A stretch of 64,000 nt of DNA, taken from assembly GCF_025996515.1 (NCBI RefSeq), contig NZ_BLRH01000014.1:62001-126000 (forward strand), written 5' to 3'. The stretch is from Rhizohabitans arisaemae (GTDB lineage: Bacteria > Actinomycetota > Actinomycetes > Streptosporangiales > Streptosporangiaceae). The notes beneath the pieces were generated by a model. The model was not told where the DNA came from. It was given only the letters and a program-made list of their open reading frames with translations, and ran no database searches. Shown here piece after piece: positions 16,633 to 25,973 of this stretch (position 1 is its first letter; each line of letters begins with the position of its first letter). The position numbers and the translations under genes are program-made.

Positions 16633-16751
16633 GGCCCCTCCCTAGGGAAAGCGCTCTCGGCCGGCGAGAGCCGCCAAGCGCACGCACCGGTCCCGAGCGC
16701 GGCCCTCGGTACCGGTGTGTGCGATGGTCTCGTGCGGTGGACTGTGAGGTG
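16633..16751 (-). promoter_or_regulatory. treS-mak spacer with hairpin
   Basis: GCTCTCG (16653-16659) pairs with CGAGAGC (16665-16671) between treS and mak, directly before the ribosome site GGGAGGGG. It may moderate readthrough or mak translation. Confidence 0.35.
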
Positions 16752-18470
16752 TTATACCTCTTCTTCTGCTGTGGCGGGTGTCAAGGTGAACCAGTAGAAC
16801 CCGTGCCCGGGTAGCGTCAGAAGATAGGGCAATTCCCCAATCGCGGGGAAAGGAACGCCACCCATGCACTCAACTGGCACTACCCCTTCAAAGCGTCTCA
16901 AATCCAATTCGACGGGTTGCGGGAAGCGGGACAGGTTGTTCACGCACAGCACCCGGTCGTCCCCGAACTCGCGGACGAAGGCGAGCACGCTGGGGTTGGA
17001 GGAGTTGAGCTCGGTGAAGTCCCCCAGGCCGAAGACCGGGTGCCGCTTCCGGATCTCGATCATCTTCCGGGTGAAGTGCAGCAGGGAACCCGGGTTCTTC
17101 TGCTGCGCCTCCACGTTGATCGACTGGTATCCGTAGATCGGATCCATGATCACCGGCAGGTAGAGCCGGGCCGGGTCGCACTCGGAGAAGCCGGCGTTGC
17201 GGTCCGGGGTCCACTGCATCGGGGTACGGACGCCGTCGCGGTCGCCCAGCCAGATGTTGTCCCCCATGCCGATCTCGTCCCCGTAGTAGAGCACCGGCGA
17301 GCCGGGCAGGGAGAGCAGCAGGGCGGTGAAGAGCTCGATCTGGTTCCGGTCGTTGTCCAGCAGCGGCGCCAGCCGGCGGCGGATGCCGACGTTGGCCCGC
17401 ATCCGCGGGTCCTTGGCGTACTCCGCGTACATGTAGTCGCGCTCTTCGTCGGTGACCATCTCCAGCGTCAGCTCGTCGTGGTTCCGCAGGAAGATGCCCC
17501 AGTGGCAGTTCTCCGGGATCTTGGGCGTCTGCGCCAGGATCTCGGAGATGGGGTAGCGCTGCTCCCGCCGTACCGCCATGAAGATCCGCGGCATGAGCGG
17601 GAAGTGGAACGCCATGTGGCACTCGTTGCCGCCGGTCATCGGGTCGCCGAAGTACTCCACCACGTCGGCGGGCCACTGGTTCGCCTCGGCCAGCAGCACC
17701 CGGTCCGGGTAGAGCCGGTCCACCTCGTGGCGCACCCGCTTGAGGTAGTCGTGGGTCTCCCGGAGGTTCTCGCAGTTGGTGCCGTCCCGCTCGTACAGGT
17801 ACGGGATGGCGTCCATCCGGAACCCGTCGATGCCGAGGTCCAGCCAGAAGCGCAGCACCTCCAGCATCGCGTCCTGGACCGCCGGGTTGTCGTAGTTGAG
17901 GTCCGGCTGGTGGGAGAAGAACCGGTGCCAGTAGTACTGGCCGCGCACCGGGTCGTGGGTCCAGTTGGACGTCTCGGTGTCGATGAAGATGATCCGGGCG
18001 TCCTTGTAGAGCTGGTCGTCGTCGTTCCAGACGTAGAAGTCGCCGAAGGGTCCGTCCGGATCGCTCCGGGAGGCCTGGAACCAGGGGTGCTGGTCGCTGG
18101 TGTGGTTCATCACCAGGTCGGCGATGACGCGCATCCCTCGTTTGTGCGCTTCCTCAACGAGCTTGATGAAGTCTCCGAGATCCCCAAAGTCAGGGAGGAT
18201 CTTCATAAAGTCCGCGATATCATAGCCGCCATCTCTTAATGGCGACTGATAAATCGGCAAAAGCCAGATGCAGTCCACGCCGAGCCACTGGAGGTAGTCC
18301 AGTTTCTCGATGAGGCCACGAATATCGCCCGTCCCGTCCCCGCTGGAGTCGTAGAACCCGCGGATAAGCACCTCGTAGAAGACGGCGTGCTTGTACCAGT
18401 AAGGATCTCTGGGCGTTTCGTGCGTGAACGTGTTGGGAACCGGCTCATGCTGGATCACCTGTGGCTCCAC
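16752..18470 (-). CDS. treS: Trehalose synthase (maltose alpha-D-glucosyltransferase)
   Basis: 572 residues of GH13 subfamily TreS. It has the opening [22 protein letters not shown], nucleophile D220 ([10 protein letters not shown]), acid E262 (LLAEANQW) and stabiliser D332 ([12 protein letters not shown]). It interconverts trehalose and maltose by intramolecular rearrangement and feeds maltose to maltokinase. The length is that of a stand-alone TreS, not the TreS-maltokinase fusion. The chosen GTG at 18470 lacks a strong ribosome site; the in-frame GTG four codons later, after GGAG, is an alternative. It lies 82 bp behind glgE in the same direction. Confidence 0.95.
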   Translation of the reverse strand: MEPQVIQHEPVPNTFTHETPRDPYWYKHAVFYEVLIRGFYDSSGDGTGDIRGLIEKLDYLQWLGVDCIWLLPIYQSPLRDGGYDIADFMKILPDFGDLGDFIKLVEEAHKRGMRVIADLVMNHTSDQHPWFQASRSDPDGPFGDFYVWNDDDQLYKDARIIFIDTETSNWTHDPVRGQYYWHRFFSHQPDLNYDNPAVQDAMLEVLRFWLDLGIDGFRMDAIPYLYERDGTNCENLRETHDYLKRVRHEVDRLYPDRVLLAEANQWPADVVEYFGDPMTGGNECHMAFHFPLMPRIFMAVRREQRYPISEILAQTPKIPENCHWGIFLRNHDELTLEMVTDEERDYMYAEYAKDPRMRANVGIRRRLAPLLDNDRNQIELFTALLLSLPGSPVLYYGDEIGMGDNIWLGDRDGVRTPMQWTPDRNAGFSECDPARLYLPVIMDPIYGYQSINVEAQQKNPGSLLHFTRKMIEIRKRHPVFGLGDFTELNSSNPSVLAFVREFGDDRVLCVNNLSRFPQPVELDLRRFEGVVPVECMGGVPFPAIGELPYLLTLPGHGFYWFTLTPATAEEEV

Positions 18471-18552
18471 AGTGCTCGAAGTGCTCTGAATATGCGGCGG
18501 GTGTTCAGTTGTCGCCCACCCGCCACACCCCCCGACGTCGTGACCGACAAGA

Positions 18553-20721
18553 TCACAGCGAGGAGGTGAGGGCGGCTCTCACGGTGAAGACGTGGGCGGG
18601 ACTGATGTGCGGGTCAAGACGCACATAGTTGGCCCTGGTCCACCGATATGACGCGCCCGAAAGTTCGTCATCAACGACAAACCCGGCATGCCAGTCAAGG
18701 CCGAGCGCGGGCATGTCCAGAGATACCGTCGCCTCGCGGATGTTGTGCGGGTCGAGGTTGACGACGGTCAACACCACGTCGCCGAGCTCTCGCCGTCGTG
18801 TGACGAGGTCCTCGGTACCGGGCTGCCGGCTGGTGAAGCTATGACGTTTCGAGAAGCACAGCAGTTCGGGCTGGTCGACGTCGTGGAAATGCAGGTTGCG
18901 CAATTCTTGCAGAGCCGGGTGGGCTCTTCGCAACAGATTCAACTGCGTCAGGAATGGGGCAAGACTACGCCCATCCCGTTCGGCTGAGGCCCAATCCCGA
19001 GGTCTGTACTGATATTTCTCGCTATCCAGATACTCTTCGCTGCCGGGCCGAATTGGGAGGTTCTCCGCGAGTTCATAGCCGGAGTAGACCCCCCAGGAGG
19101 GGGACAGCAGGGCGGCGAGGACGGCCCTGATCTTGAACGCGGGCACCCCGCCGTGCTGGAGGTACTCGTGCAGGATGTCCGGCGTGTTGACGAAGAGGTT
19201 CGGGCGGAGGAAGTGCGCGGTGTCGTGCGCCAGCTCGCCCAGGTAGTCCTCGATCTCGGCTCGGGTGTTCTTCCAGGTGAAGTAGGTGTACGACTGGTCG
19301 AACCCCACCGCCGCCAGCGTTCGCATCATGGGCGGCCGGGTGAAGGCCTCCGAGAGGAACAGCACGTCGGGGTCGGTCTCCTGGATGTCGGCGATGAGCC
19401 GCTCCCAGAACGCCACCGGCTTGGTGTGGGGGTTGTCCACGCGGAAGATCCGCACGTCGTGGTCCATCCAGTACTTCACGACCCGCTTGACCTCGGCGTA
19501 GATCCCCTCCGGGTCGGTGTCGAAGTTCAGCGGGTAGATGTCCTGGTACTTCTTCGGCGGGTTCTCCGCGTAGGCGATCGTGCCGTCCGCGCGGATGGTG
19601 AACCACTCCGGGTGCTCCTTCACCCAGGGGTGGTCCGGGGAGCACTGAAGCGCGAGGTCGAGCGCGACCTCCATCCCCAGTTCCCGCGTCTGCCGTACAA
19701 AGTCATCGAAGTCCGATATGTCGCCCAGGTCTGGGTGAATCGCGTCGTGACCCCCATAGGCCGATCCGATCGCCCAGGGCGATCCGGGATCGCCGGGTTC
19801 CGCATGCAACGTGTTGTTGCGTCCCTTGCGGAAGGTCTCGCCGACCGGGTGGATCGGGGGCAGGTAGACGACGTCGAAGCCCATCCGGGCGATCGCGGGC
19901 AGCCTCTTGGCCGCGGTCGCGAAGGTGCCGGACCTGGGGAGGCCGGCGCCGTCGAGGAGCGCCCCCTCGGACCGGGGGAAGAACTCGTACCACGAGCCGT
20001 AGAGGGCGCGCCGCCGGGCCACGCGCACCCGGAACTTGGGCGAGCGGGTCACCAGCAGCCGGTACGGGTGCGCCGCCAGGAGCTCGACGGTGTCCCGCGC
20101 GGTCGCGAGCCTGGCCCGGGGATCGGTGTCCCCGTCGCGCAGGCGCGCCACCACCGCCATCAGGGCGGCCCGGTGGCCGCACGCGGACCTGGCGAGGTCG
20201 TTCGGGGCCGAGTCGGTGCCCGCGTCCGTCGCCGTACGGCCGTTCTTCTTGGGTTTTTCGGAAGTCTGTTCGGGTTCGGCCTGGGCAGGGGCGGTGGCCC
20301 GGCCTTGGGTGATCGAGCAGTCGCCGGCCCGAACGGCCTTGGCGGCGCGTTCGAACAGCCTGGCCCCCTCCTCCAGCATCAGATCCACGTCGATGGCCCG
20401 GGGGATCTTGATGGTGGCGTGGTGGAGCCAGGTCGCGATGGGGTCACTCCACGCCTCGACGTGGAACCGCCACTCGCCCTCGTCGGGCAGCGTGACGTCG
20501 ACGCTCCAGCGGTCGGTGCTGGGGCCGTTCTCCCGCATGGGGAACAAGCGGCCTTTCAGCCCGTGTGGGTCGGTGAACACGACTCCGGCCGCGACGGCGT
20601 CGTGGCCTTCGCGGAAGACGGTCGCGCTCACGGTGAAGGTTTCACCGGCAGCCGCCTTGGCGGCCCGTCGTCCGCAGTCGACGACGGGGTGGATGTCCTG
20701 AATTGGGATTCGGCCGATCAT
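18553..20721 (-). CDS. glgE: Alpha-1,4-glucan:maltose-1-phosphate maltosyltransferase
   Basis: 722 residues of GH13_3. The N-terminal beta domain begins [20 protein letters not shown], the GlgE hallmark. The barrel carries nucleophile D429 ([11 protein letters not shown]) and acid E458 (FLSEAFTRP). Residues ~141-178 are a charged, Glu/Lys/Thr-rich insert not seen in typical ~670-residue members, probably a surface loop. The enzyme transfers maltosyl units from maltose-1-phosphate to a growing alpha-1,4-glucan. First gene of the minus-strand set, divergent from glgP. Confidence 0.95.
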   Translation of the reverse strand: MIGRIPIQDIHPVVDCGRRAAKAAAGETFTVSATVFREGHDAVAAGVVFTDPHGLKGRLFPMRENGPSTDRWSVDVTLPDEGEWRFHVEAWSDPIATWLHHATIKIPRAIDVDLMLEEGARLFERAAKAVRAGDCSITQGRATAPAQAEPEQTSEKPKKNGRTATDAGTDSAPNDLARSACGHRAALMAVVARLRDGDTDPRARLATARDTVELLAAHPYRLLVTRSPKFRVRVARRRALYGSWYEFFPRSEGALLDGAGLPRSGTFATAAKRLPAIARMGFDVVYLPPIHPVGETFRKGRNNTLHAEPGDPGSPWAIGSAYGGHDAIHPDLGDISDFDDFVRQTRELGMEVALDLALQCSPDHPWVKEHPEWFTIRADGTIAYAENPPKKYQDIYPLNFDTDPEGIYAEVKRVVKYWMDHDVRIFRVDNPHTKPVAFWERLIADIQETDPDVLFLSEAFTRPPMMRTLAAVGFDQSYTYFTWKNTRAEIEDYLGELAHDTAHFLRPNLFVNTPDILHEYLQHGGVPAFKIRAVLAALLSPSWGVYSGYELAENLPIRPGSEEYLDSEKYQYRPRDWASAERDGRSLAPFLTQLNLLRRAHPALQELRNLHFHDVDQPELLCFSKRHSFTSRQPGTEDLVTRRRELGDVVLTVVNLDPHNIREATVSLDMPALGLDWHAGFVVDDELSGASYRWTRANYVRLDPHISPAHVFTVRAALTSSL

Positions 20722-21043
20722 CGTGACTTACGGTAGCGGCGACACGCCGGTGTCGCCGGAGGATTCGGGTAAGAATTGATCAAGTGGTCGAGCTTGGTGG
20801 CATGGATAGGGTTACCGGTTATCAAGGACGCGCGGCAGCCCGAACGCCCACTCTCCTAAGAGCGGTGTGCCCCAAACTTCCCTCTTCATCCTTGCCTATA
20901 AAAGTTGATGATGCGTCACAGTTGCTCGCCTTGCCGGATACGGGTTTTCGGACAGGCTCTCCGGCGGCCGGACCGGAGCCGCCGGAGGATGTCCGGGCGT
21001 TTCGGTCGCGGGAGGCGCCATCGAGTAATTAGGGTCAGGCTAT
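20722..21043. promoter_or_regulatory. Divergent glgE/glgP promoter region
   Basis: 322 bp without a gene. GGCGACAC/GTGTCGCC (20738-20745/20750-20757) forms a hairpin just before the glgE start. CTCCGGCGGC (20959-20968) with its complement (20978-20987) forms a 10-bp hairpin 56 bp before the glgP start. The middle is AT-richer (around 20890-20920, CCTATAAAAGTTGATGATG), where promoters for the two directions probably lie. No known operator was recognised. Confidence 0.45.
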
Positions 21044-23629
21044 GTGAGAGCTATTCGCCGCTTCACCGTGCGCACCGTTCTGCCCGAGCAGCTCGCCCCG
21101 CTGAGCGAGCTGGTCCAGAATCTGCGCTGGTCATGGCATCCCGAGACGATGGATCTGTTCGCCGAGGTGGACCCGGAGACCTGGCAGCGGGTGGGACACG
21201 ACCCCGTCGCCCTGCTCGGGGCCGTCGAGGCCGACCGTCTCGCGGAGCTGGCCCGGGACAGGAGGTTTCTCCGCAGGCTCGCCGATGCGGCCGACGACCT
21301 ACGCGACTACATAAAGACCCCACGGTGGTATCAATCACTACCAAATCCACCACAAGCGATCGCCTATTTCTCCCCCGAATACGGTGTCGCCGCCGCGCTC
21401 CCGCAGTACTCTGGCGGCCTGGGCATTCTTGCGGGTGACCATCTCAAGGCGGCCAGTGATCTCGGCGTCCCCATTGTCGGCGTCGGTTTACTGTATCGAC
21501 ACGGATATTTCACCCAGTCACTCTCCGCTGACGGGTGGCAGCAGGAGGACTACCCCTCGCTCGACCCGGGCGGGCTCCCGCTGACGCTCCTCCGCGAGGA
21601 GGACGGCTCGCCCGCACGCATCAGGATCGGGCTGCCCGAGGGCCGGATCCTGCACGCCCAGATCTGGGTGGCCCAGGTGGGCCGGGTGCCGCTGCTCCTG
21701 CTCGACTCCTCGGTCGCCGACAACGACGTTCTCGCCCGGGACGTCACCGACCGCCTGTACGGCGGGGGCACCGACCACCGCCTCATGCAGGAACTCCTGC
21801 TCGGCGTGGGCGGCGTCCGGGCGATCCGCGCCTACTGCGCGCTCACCGGGCACCCCGAGCCGGAGGTCTTCCACACCAACGAGGGCCACGCCGGTTTCCT
21901 CGGCGTGGAGCGCATCCGCGAGCTGACCGAGGGACGCCTCTCCTTCGACGAGGCGCTCGAGCTCGTCCGGGCCGGGACGGTGTTCACCACGCACACCCCG
22001 GTGCCGGCCGGGATCGACCGCTTCCCGGTGGGCATGATCGAGCGGCAGTTCGGCGGGGAGAACTCCTGGCCCACGGTTCCGGTGGAGCGGATCGTCGCCC
22101 TCGGCGCCGAGCCGGACAGCCCCGGGACGTTCAACATGGCCGTCATGGGCATGCGCCTGGCCCAGCGGGTCAACGGGGTGTCCGAGCTGCACGGCGAGGT
22201 CAGCCGGGATATGTTCCAGGCCCTGTGGCCCGGCTTCGACCTGGACGAGGTGCCGATCGGCTCGATCACCAACGGGGTCCACGCGCCCACCTGGGTCGGC
22301 CGCGAGCTGATGGAGCAGGCCGGCCGGGAGCTGCCGAACCTGATCACCGAGAAGCAGGGCTGGCAGGGCGCGCGGGAGCTCCCCGACACCGACCTGTGGG
22401 CCTTGCGCGGCGTGATGCGGCGGCGTCTGATCGAGGGGGCCCGGGCCCGGTTGCGCGGCTCGTGGCTGGACCGGGGGGCCTCCCGGGCGGAGCTGGGCTG
22501 GATCGACGAGGTCCTGGACCCGGAGGCGCTCACCATCGGATTCGCCCGCCGGGTGCCTTCGTACAAGCGGCTCACCCTGATGCTCTGCGAGCCCGGCCGG
22601 CTCCGGGACCTGCTGCTCGACAAGGAGCGCCCGGTCCAGATCGTGATCGCCGGGAAGGCGCACCCCGCCGACGAGGGCGGGAAGAAGCTCATCCAGCAGA
22701 TCGTGGAGTTCGCCGACGCCGAAGAGGTCCGGCACCGGATCGTCTTCCTGCCCGACTACGACATGGCGCTCGGCCAGCTGCTGGTCCAGGGATGCGACGT
22801 GTGGATGAACAACCCGCTCCGTCCCCTGGAGGCCTGCGGCACCAGCGGCATGAAGGCGGCGCTCAACGGCGGGCTCAACCTGTCCATCCGCGACGGCTGG
22901 TGGGACGAGTGGTACGACGGCGAGAACGGGTGGGCCATCCCCACCGCCGACGGGGTCGTCGACCCCGAGCGCAGGGACGACCTTGAGGCGGCGGCCCTCT
23001 ACGACCTGATCGAACGTCAGGTGGCCACCCGCTTCTACGACCGGGGCCCGGACGGCCTGCCGGCCCGGTGGCTGGAGATGGTCAAGCACACCCTGCGCAC
23101 CCTCGGCCCCAAGGTGCTCGCCGGTCGTATGATCCACGACTACGTCACGGATCTCTACGTCCCGGCGGCCCTCTCCGCGCGGGCCCTGACGGGCGACGAC
23201 CACCAGGCGGCCAAGTCCTTCGCGGCGTGGCGGCTGCGGGTGGCCGCCGCCTGGCCCGGGGTCCGGGTGGAGCACGTGGAGGGGGCCGGGGCGGGGGAGG
23301 CGCCGGAGCTCGGCACGGTGCTGCAGGTGGAGGCGACGGTCGCGCTCGGCGACCTCGATCCGCGCGATGTGGCGGTCCAGGCGGTGTACGGCCGGGTTGA
23401 GGCGCACGACCAGCTGGTCAAGCCGGCCTACGCCCCGCTTGAGCTGCAGTCCTTCGGCGACGACGGGCGGGCCCGCTACGCGGGGCAGGTGGTCCTCGAC
23501 CGGACCGGATCCTTCGGCTACAGCGTCCGGGCCGTTCCCGACCACCCGCTGATGGCGTCCCCGGCCGAGCTGGGGCTGATCGCGGTTCCGGAGGAGCCCG
23601 CCGGGATGACAAACGGTACATTGCGCTAG
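21044..23629 (+). CDS. glgP: Alpha-glucan phosphorylase
   Basis: 861 residues of GT35, the actinobacterial type beginning RRFTVRTVLPEQLAPLSELVQNLRWSWHPE. The pyridoxal-phosphate lysine is K604 in EACGTSGMKAALNGGL; PLRPLEACG and the active-site HTHTPVPAGID motif are present. It releases glucose-1-phosphate from the non-reducing ends of the glucan. The GTG at 21044 is used because the overlapping ATG is followed at once by a stop. The last base is shared with the start of the next gene. Divergent from glgE, so synthesis and breakdown genes share one control region. Confidence 0.93.
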   Translation: MRAIRRFTVRTVLPEQLAPLSELVQNLRWSWHPETMDLFAEVDPETWQRVGHDPVALLGAVEADRLAELARDRRFLRRLADAADDLRDYIKTPRWYQSLPNPPQAIAYFSPEYGVAAALPQYSGGLGILAGDHLKAASDLGVPIVGVGLLYRHGYFTQSLSADGWQQEDYPSLDPGGLPLTLLREEDGSPARIRIGLPEGRILHAQIWVAQVGRVPLLLLDSSVADNDVLARDVTDRLYGGGTDHRLMQELLLGVGGVRAIRAYCALTGHPEPEVFHTNEGHAGFLGVERIRELTEGRLSFDEALELVRAGTVFTTHTPVPAGIDRFPVGMIERQFGGENSWPTVPVERIVALGAEPDSPGTFNMAVMGMRLAQRVNGVSELHGEVSRDMFQALWPGFDLDEVPIGSITNGVHAPTWVGRELMEQAGRELPNLITEKQGWQGARELPDTDLWALRGVMRRRLIEGARARLRGSWLDRGASRAELGWIDEVLDPEALTIGFARRVPSYKRLTLMLCEPGRLRDLLLDKERPVQIVIAGKAHPADEGGKKLIQQIVEFADAEEVRHRIVFLPDYDMALGQLLVQGCDVWMNNPLRPLEACGTSGMKAALNGGLNLSIRDGWWDEWYDGENGWAIPTADGVVDPERRDDLEAAALYDLIERQVATRFYDRGPDGLPARWLEMVKHTLRTLGPKVLAGRMIHDYVTDLYVPAALSARALTGDDHQAAKSFAAWRLRVAAAWPGVRVEHVEGAGAGEAPELGTVLQVEATVALGDLDPRDVAVQAVYGRVEAHDQLVKPAYAPLELQSFGDDGRARYAGQVVLDRTGSFGYSVRAVPDHPLMASPAELGLIAVPEEPAGMTNGTLR

Positions 23630-25014
23630 TGGGCGACAGTGCGGATCTCGTCATTCTCGGGGCGGGCCCGGCCGGGCTGGCCGCGGCCTGGCGAGCCGCA
23701 CGTCGTGGCCTCCAGGTCGTGGTGCTGGAGCGTGCGGAGCGGCCCGGCGGACTGTCGGCCGGTTTCGAGGTCGCGGGCGTCCGGGTCGACCACGGGAGTC
23801 ACCGGCTGCACCCGGCCACCCCGCCCGCGCTCCTCGCCGACCTCGCGGGGCTGCTCGGGGACGACCTCCAGCTCAGGCCGCGGAACGGCCGCCTGCGGAT
23901 GGCCGGGCGCTGGGTCGGCTTCCCGCTGAAGGCCGGCGAACTCGCCCGTACCCTGCCGAAGGGTCTGCTGCTGCGGGTGGGGCGCGACGCCCTCGCCTCA
24001 CCCCTGCGCGGCGGGCCGCGCCGGGACACCTTCGCCGAGGTGGTGTGCAGCGGACTCGGCCCGGCCCTGTACGACGCGCTGTACGCGCCGTACGCCGAGA
24101 AGCTCTGGGGTCTGCCGGGCGAGCGGATCGACGGGGATCAGGCACGCAAACGCGTCACCGCGGACTCCCCGTGGAAGATGGCCCGCCGGGTGCTGGTCAA
24201 GAGCGCCGGGCCGCGCGGCCAGGGCAAGGTGTTCCACTACCCGCGGCGCGGCTTCGGCCAGATCGTCGAGGCCCTCGCCGACGCGGCCGTCGAGGCCGGC
24301 GCCGACCTGCGGCTGGGCGTGGCCGCCGGCGGGATCGTGCCCGGGGCCGACGGGGTCCGGGTGGACGGCGTCGAGGCGGACCAGGTGTTCTCCACGATCC
24401 CGATGCCGCTGCTGGCGCGGATCGTCGAACCGGGTCCGCCGGAACCGGTGCTGCAGGCGGCCGGTCGGCTGCGGTTCCGGGCGATGACCCTGGTCTACGT
24501 GGTGCACGAAGGCGGGCGGTGGACCGGATTCGACGCCCACTACCTGCCGGGGCCCGAGACGCCGGTCACCCGGATCTCCGAACCGGCGAACTACCGGGTG
24601 AGCGCCGACGACCCGGTGGACCGGACCGTGCTCTGCTTCGAGATCCCCTGCGCGACGGACGACGAGATCTGGCGCTCCGGCGACGAGGAGCTCGGGGCGC
24701 TGGCGCAGGAGTGCCTGGCCGTGACGGGTCTGCCGCCGGTCCGCCGGTCCGCCGTCGTCGTCCGGCGGCTGCCGCACGTCTACCCGGTCTACGAGCTCGG
24801 TTACCGCGAGTGTCTGGCCGGCCTGGACGCGTGGGCGCGGACGATTCCCCGGGTGACCACGTTCGGGCGGCTCGGGCTTTTCGCCCACGACAACACCCAT
24901 CACGCGATGACGATGGGCTACGACGCGGTGGACGCGCTCGGCGTCTCCGGGGTGGACGGCGCGCGATGGAGCCGGGCCCGGGCGCGTTTCGCCAGGCACG
25001 TGGTCGAGGACTGA
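23629..25014 (+). CDS. FAD-dependent oxidoreductase, protoporphyrinogen-oxidase-like
   Basis: 461 residues. The N-terminus has the FAD-binding Rossmann motif (LVILGAGPAGLAAAWRAARRG, ending VLERAERPGGL). The middle contains YAPYAEKLWGLPGERIDGDQARKRV, as in the UDP-galactopyranose-mutase-like and protoporphyrinogen-oxidase-like superfamily. The C-terminus GRLGLFAHDNTHHAMTMGYDAVDAL closes the FAD site. The GTG overlaps the glgP stop by one base, so it is cotranslated with glgP. The substrate is unknown; the following sugar-type epimerase and membrane glycosyltransferase hint at a role in glycan or lipid-linked sugar metabolism. Confidence 0.72.
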   Translation: MGDSADLVILGAGPAGLAAAWRAARRGLQVVVLERAERPGGLSAGFEVAGVRVDHGSHRLHPATPPALLADLAGLLGDDLQLRPRNGRLRMAGRWVGFPLKAGELARTLPKGLLLRVGRDALASPLRGGPRRDTFAEVVCSGLGPALYDALYAPYAEKLWGLPGERIDGDQARKRVTADSPWKMARRVLVKSAGPRGQGKVFHYPRRGFGQIVEALADAAVEAGADLRLGVAAGGIVPGADGVRVDGVEADQVFSTIPMPLLARIVEPGPPEPVLQAAGRLRFRAMTLVYVVHEGGRWTGFDAHYLPGPETPVTRISEPANYRVSADDPVDRTVLCFEIPCATDDEIWRSGDEELGALAQECLAVTGLPPVRRSAVVVRRLPHVYPVYELGYRECLAGLDAWARTIPRVTTFGRLGLFAHDNTHHAMTMGYDAVDALGVSGVDGARWSRARARFARHVVED

Positions 25015-25039
25015 GACCCGCCTTCTGATCTGGGCATAG

Positions 25040-25058
25040 TGAGGTTAGGCTACCTTTA
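25040..25058 (+). promoter_or_regulatory. Putative IdeR/DtxR iron box
   Basis: TGAGGTTAGGCTACCTTTA matches the DtxR/IdeR 19-bp consensus (TTAGGTTAGGCTAACCTAA) at about 15 of 19 positions, including the unbroken AGGTTAGGCTA. It lies 34 bp before the epimerase start, in promoter position, and upstream of a run of genes that ends in an iron(III) ABC transporter. Iron-dependent repression is inferred. Confidence 0.6.
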
Positions 25059-25091
25059 CTAACGTTGTGTGCTCGTTGGGAAGGGGCTCGG

Positions 25092-25973
25092 GTGGCCGCC
25101 ATCGTCACCGGATCAGCCGGATTCATCGGCCGCTCCCTCGTCAGGGCATTGCTCGATCGCGGGGAGCACGTCGTCGGCATCGACCGCCTGCACCAGACGA
25201 TCGAGCCCGGCTTCACCCCGATCACCGCCGACCTGCTGGACGGAGACCCCCGGGTCTACTCCGCGCTGCGGGACGCGGGCGCCGTCTACCACCTGGCGGG
25301 CTGCCCCGGGGTGCGCGACCAGGGCGTGGGCATCGGCCGCCGGCGGACCAGGGACAACGTGCTCGCCACCCGGCTGGTCCTCGCCGCGGTGCCCATCGGG
25401 GTGCCGCTCGTCGTCACCTCCTCCTCATCGGTGTACGGCGGGGCCCGTGACGGGCGCCCGAGCCTGGAGACCGACCGGATGGACCCGATCGGCGGGTACG
25501 CCCGGAGCAAGGCCGAGGTGGAGCGGCTCTGCGCGGTCCGCGGCGGGGTCACCGTGGTGCGGCCGTTCACGGTCGCCGGCGAGGGACAGCGGCCGGACAT
25601 GGCGCTCTCCCGGTGGATCGCCGCGGCCCGGGCGGGCCGCCCGCTGCGGATACTCGGCTCGCCGGAGCGCACCCGCGACATCACCGACGTCCGGGACACG
25701 GTCCGGGCTCTGATCGCCCTGGCCTGGCGGAACGTGGGCGGTGTGGTCAACATCGGGACCGGGGTGGGCCACACCCTGCGCGCGATGGTCAAAGCGGTGG
25801 GCGACGCGCTGAACATCCGGCCGGACTGGTACGTCGAGCCCGCCGCGGCGGAGGAGGTCAGCGACTCGCTCGCCGACATCCGGCGCCTCCGCGAGCTCGC
25901 CGGCTTCACGCCGGTGACCGATCTCACCGCCGTGGTGGCGCGTCAGGCGGCGTGCCTGGTGGACGCGCGGTGA
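25092..25973 (+). CDS. NAD-dependent epimerase/dehydratase
   Basis: 293 residues of the extended short-chain dehydrogenase family. The NAD-binding motif TGSAGFIGRSLV is at the very start; the catalytic pair is YARSK (YxxxK), with the Ser of TSSSSVYGG upstream; RTRDITDVRDTVRALIAL is typical of nucleotide-sugar epimerases. The GTG at 25092 follows GGAAGGGG. Its stop overlaps the next start (GTGA). It probably alters a nucleotide sugar for the following membrane glycosyltransferase. The exact substrate cannot be told. Iron control is suggested by the box upstream. Confidence 0.8.
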   Translation: MAAIVTGSAGFIGRSLVRALLDRGEHVVGIDRLHQTIEPGFTPITADLLDGDPRVYSALRDAGAVYHLAGCPGVRDQGVGIGRRRTRDNVLATRLVLAAVPIGVPLVVTSSSSVYGGARDGRPSLETDRMDPIGGYARSKAEVERLCAVRGGVTVVRPFTVAGEGQRPDMALSRWIAAARAGRPLRILGSPERTRDITDVRDTVRALIALAWRNVGGVVNIGTGVGHTLRAMVKAVGDALNIRPDWYVEPAAAEEVSDSLADIRRLRELAGFTPVTDLTAVVARQAACLVDAR

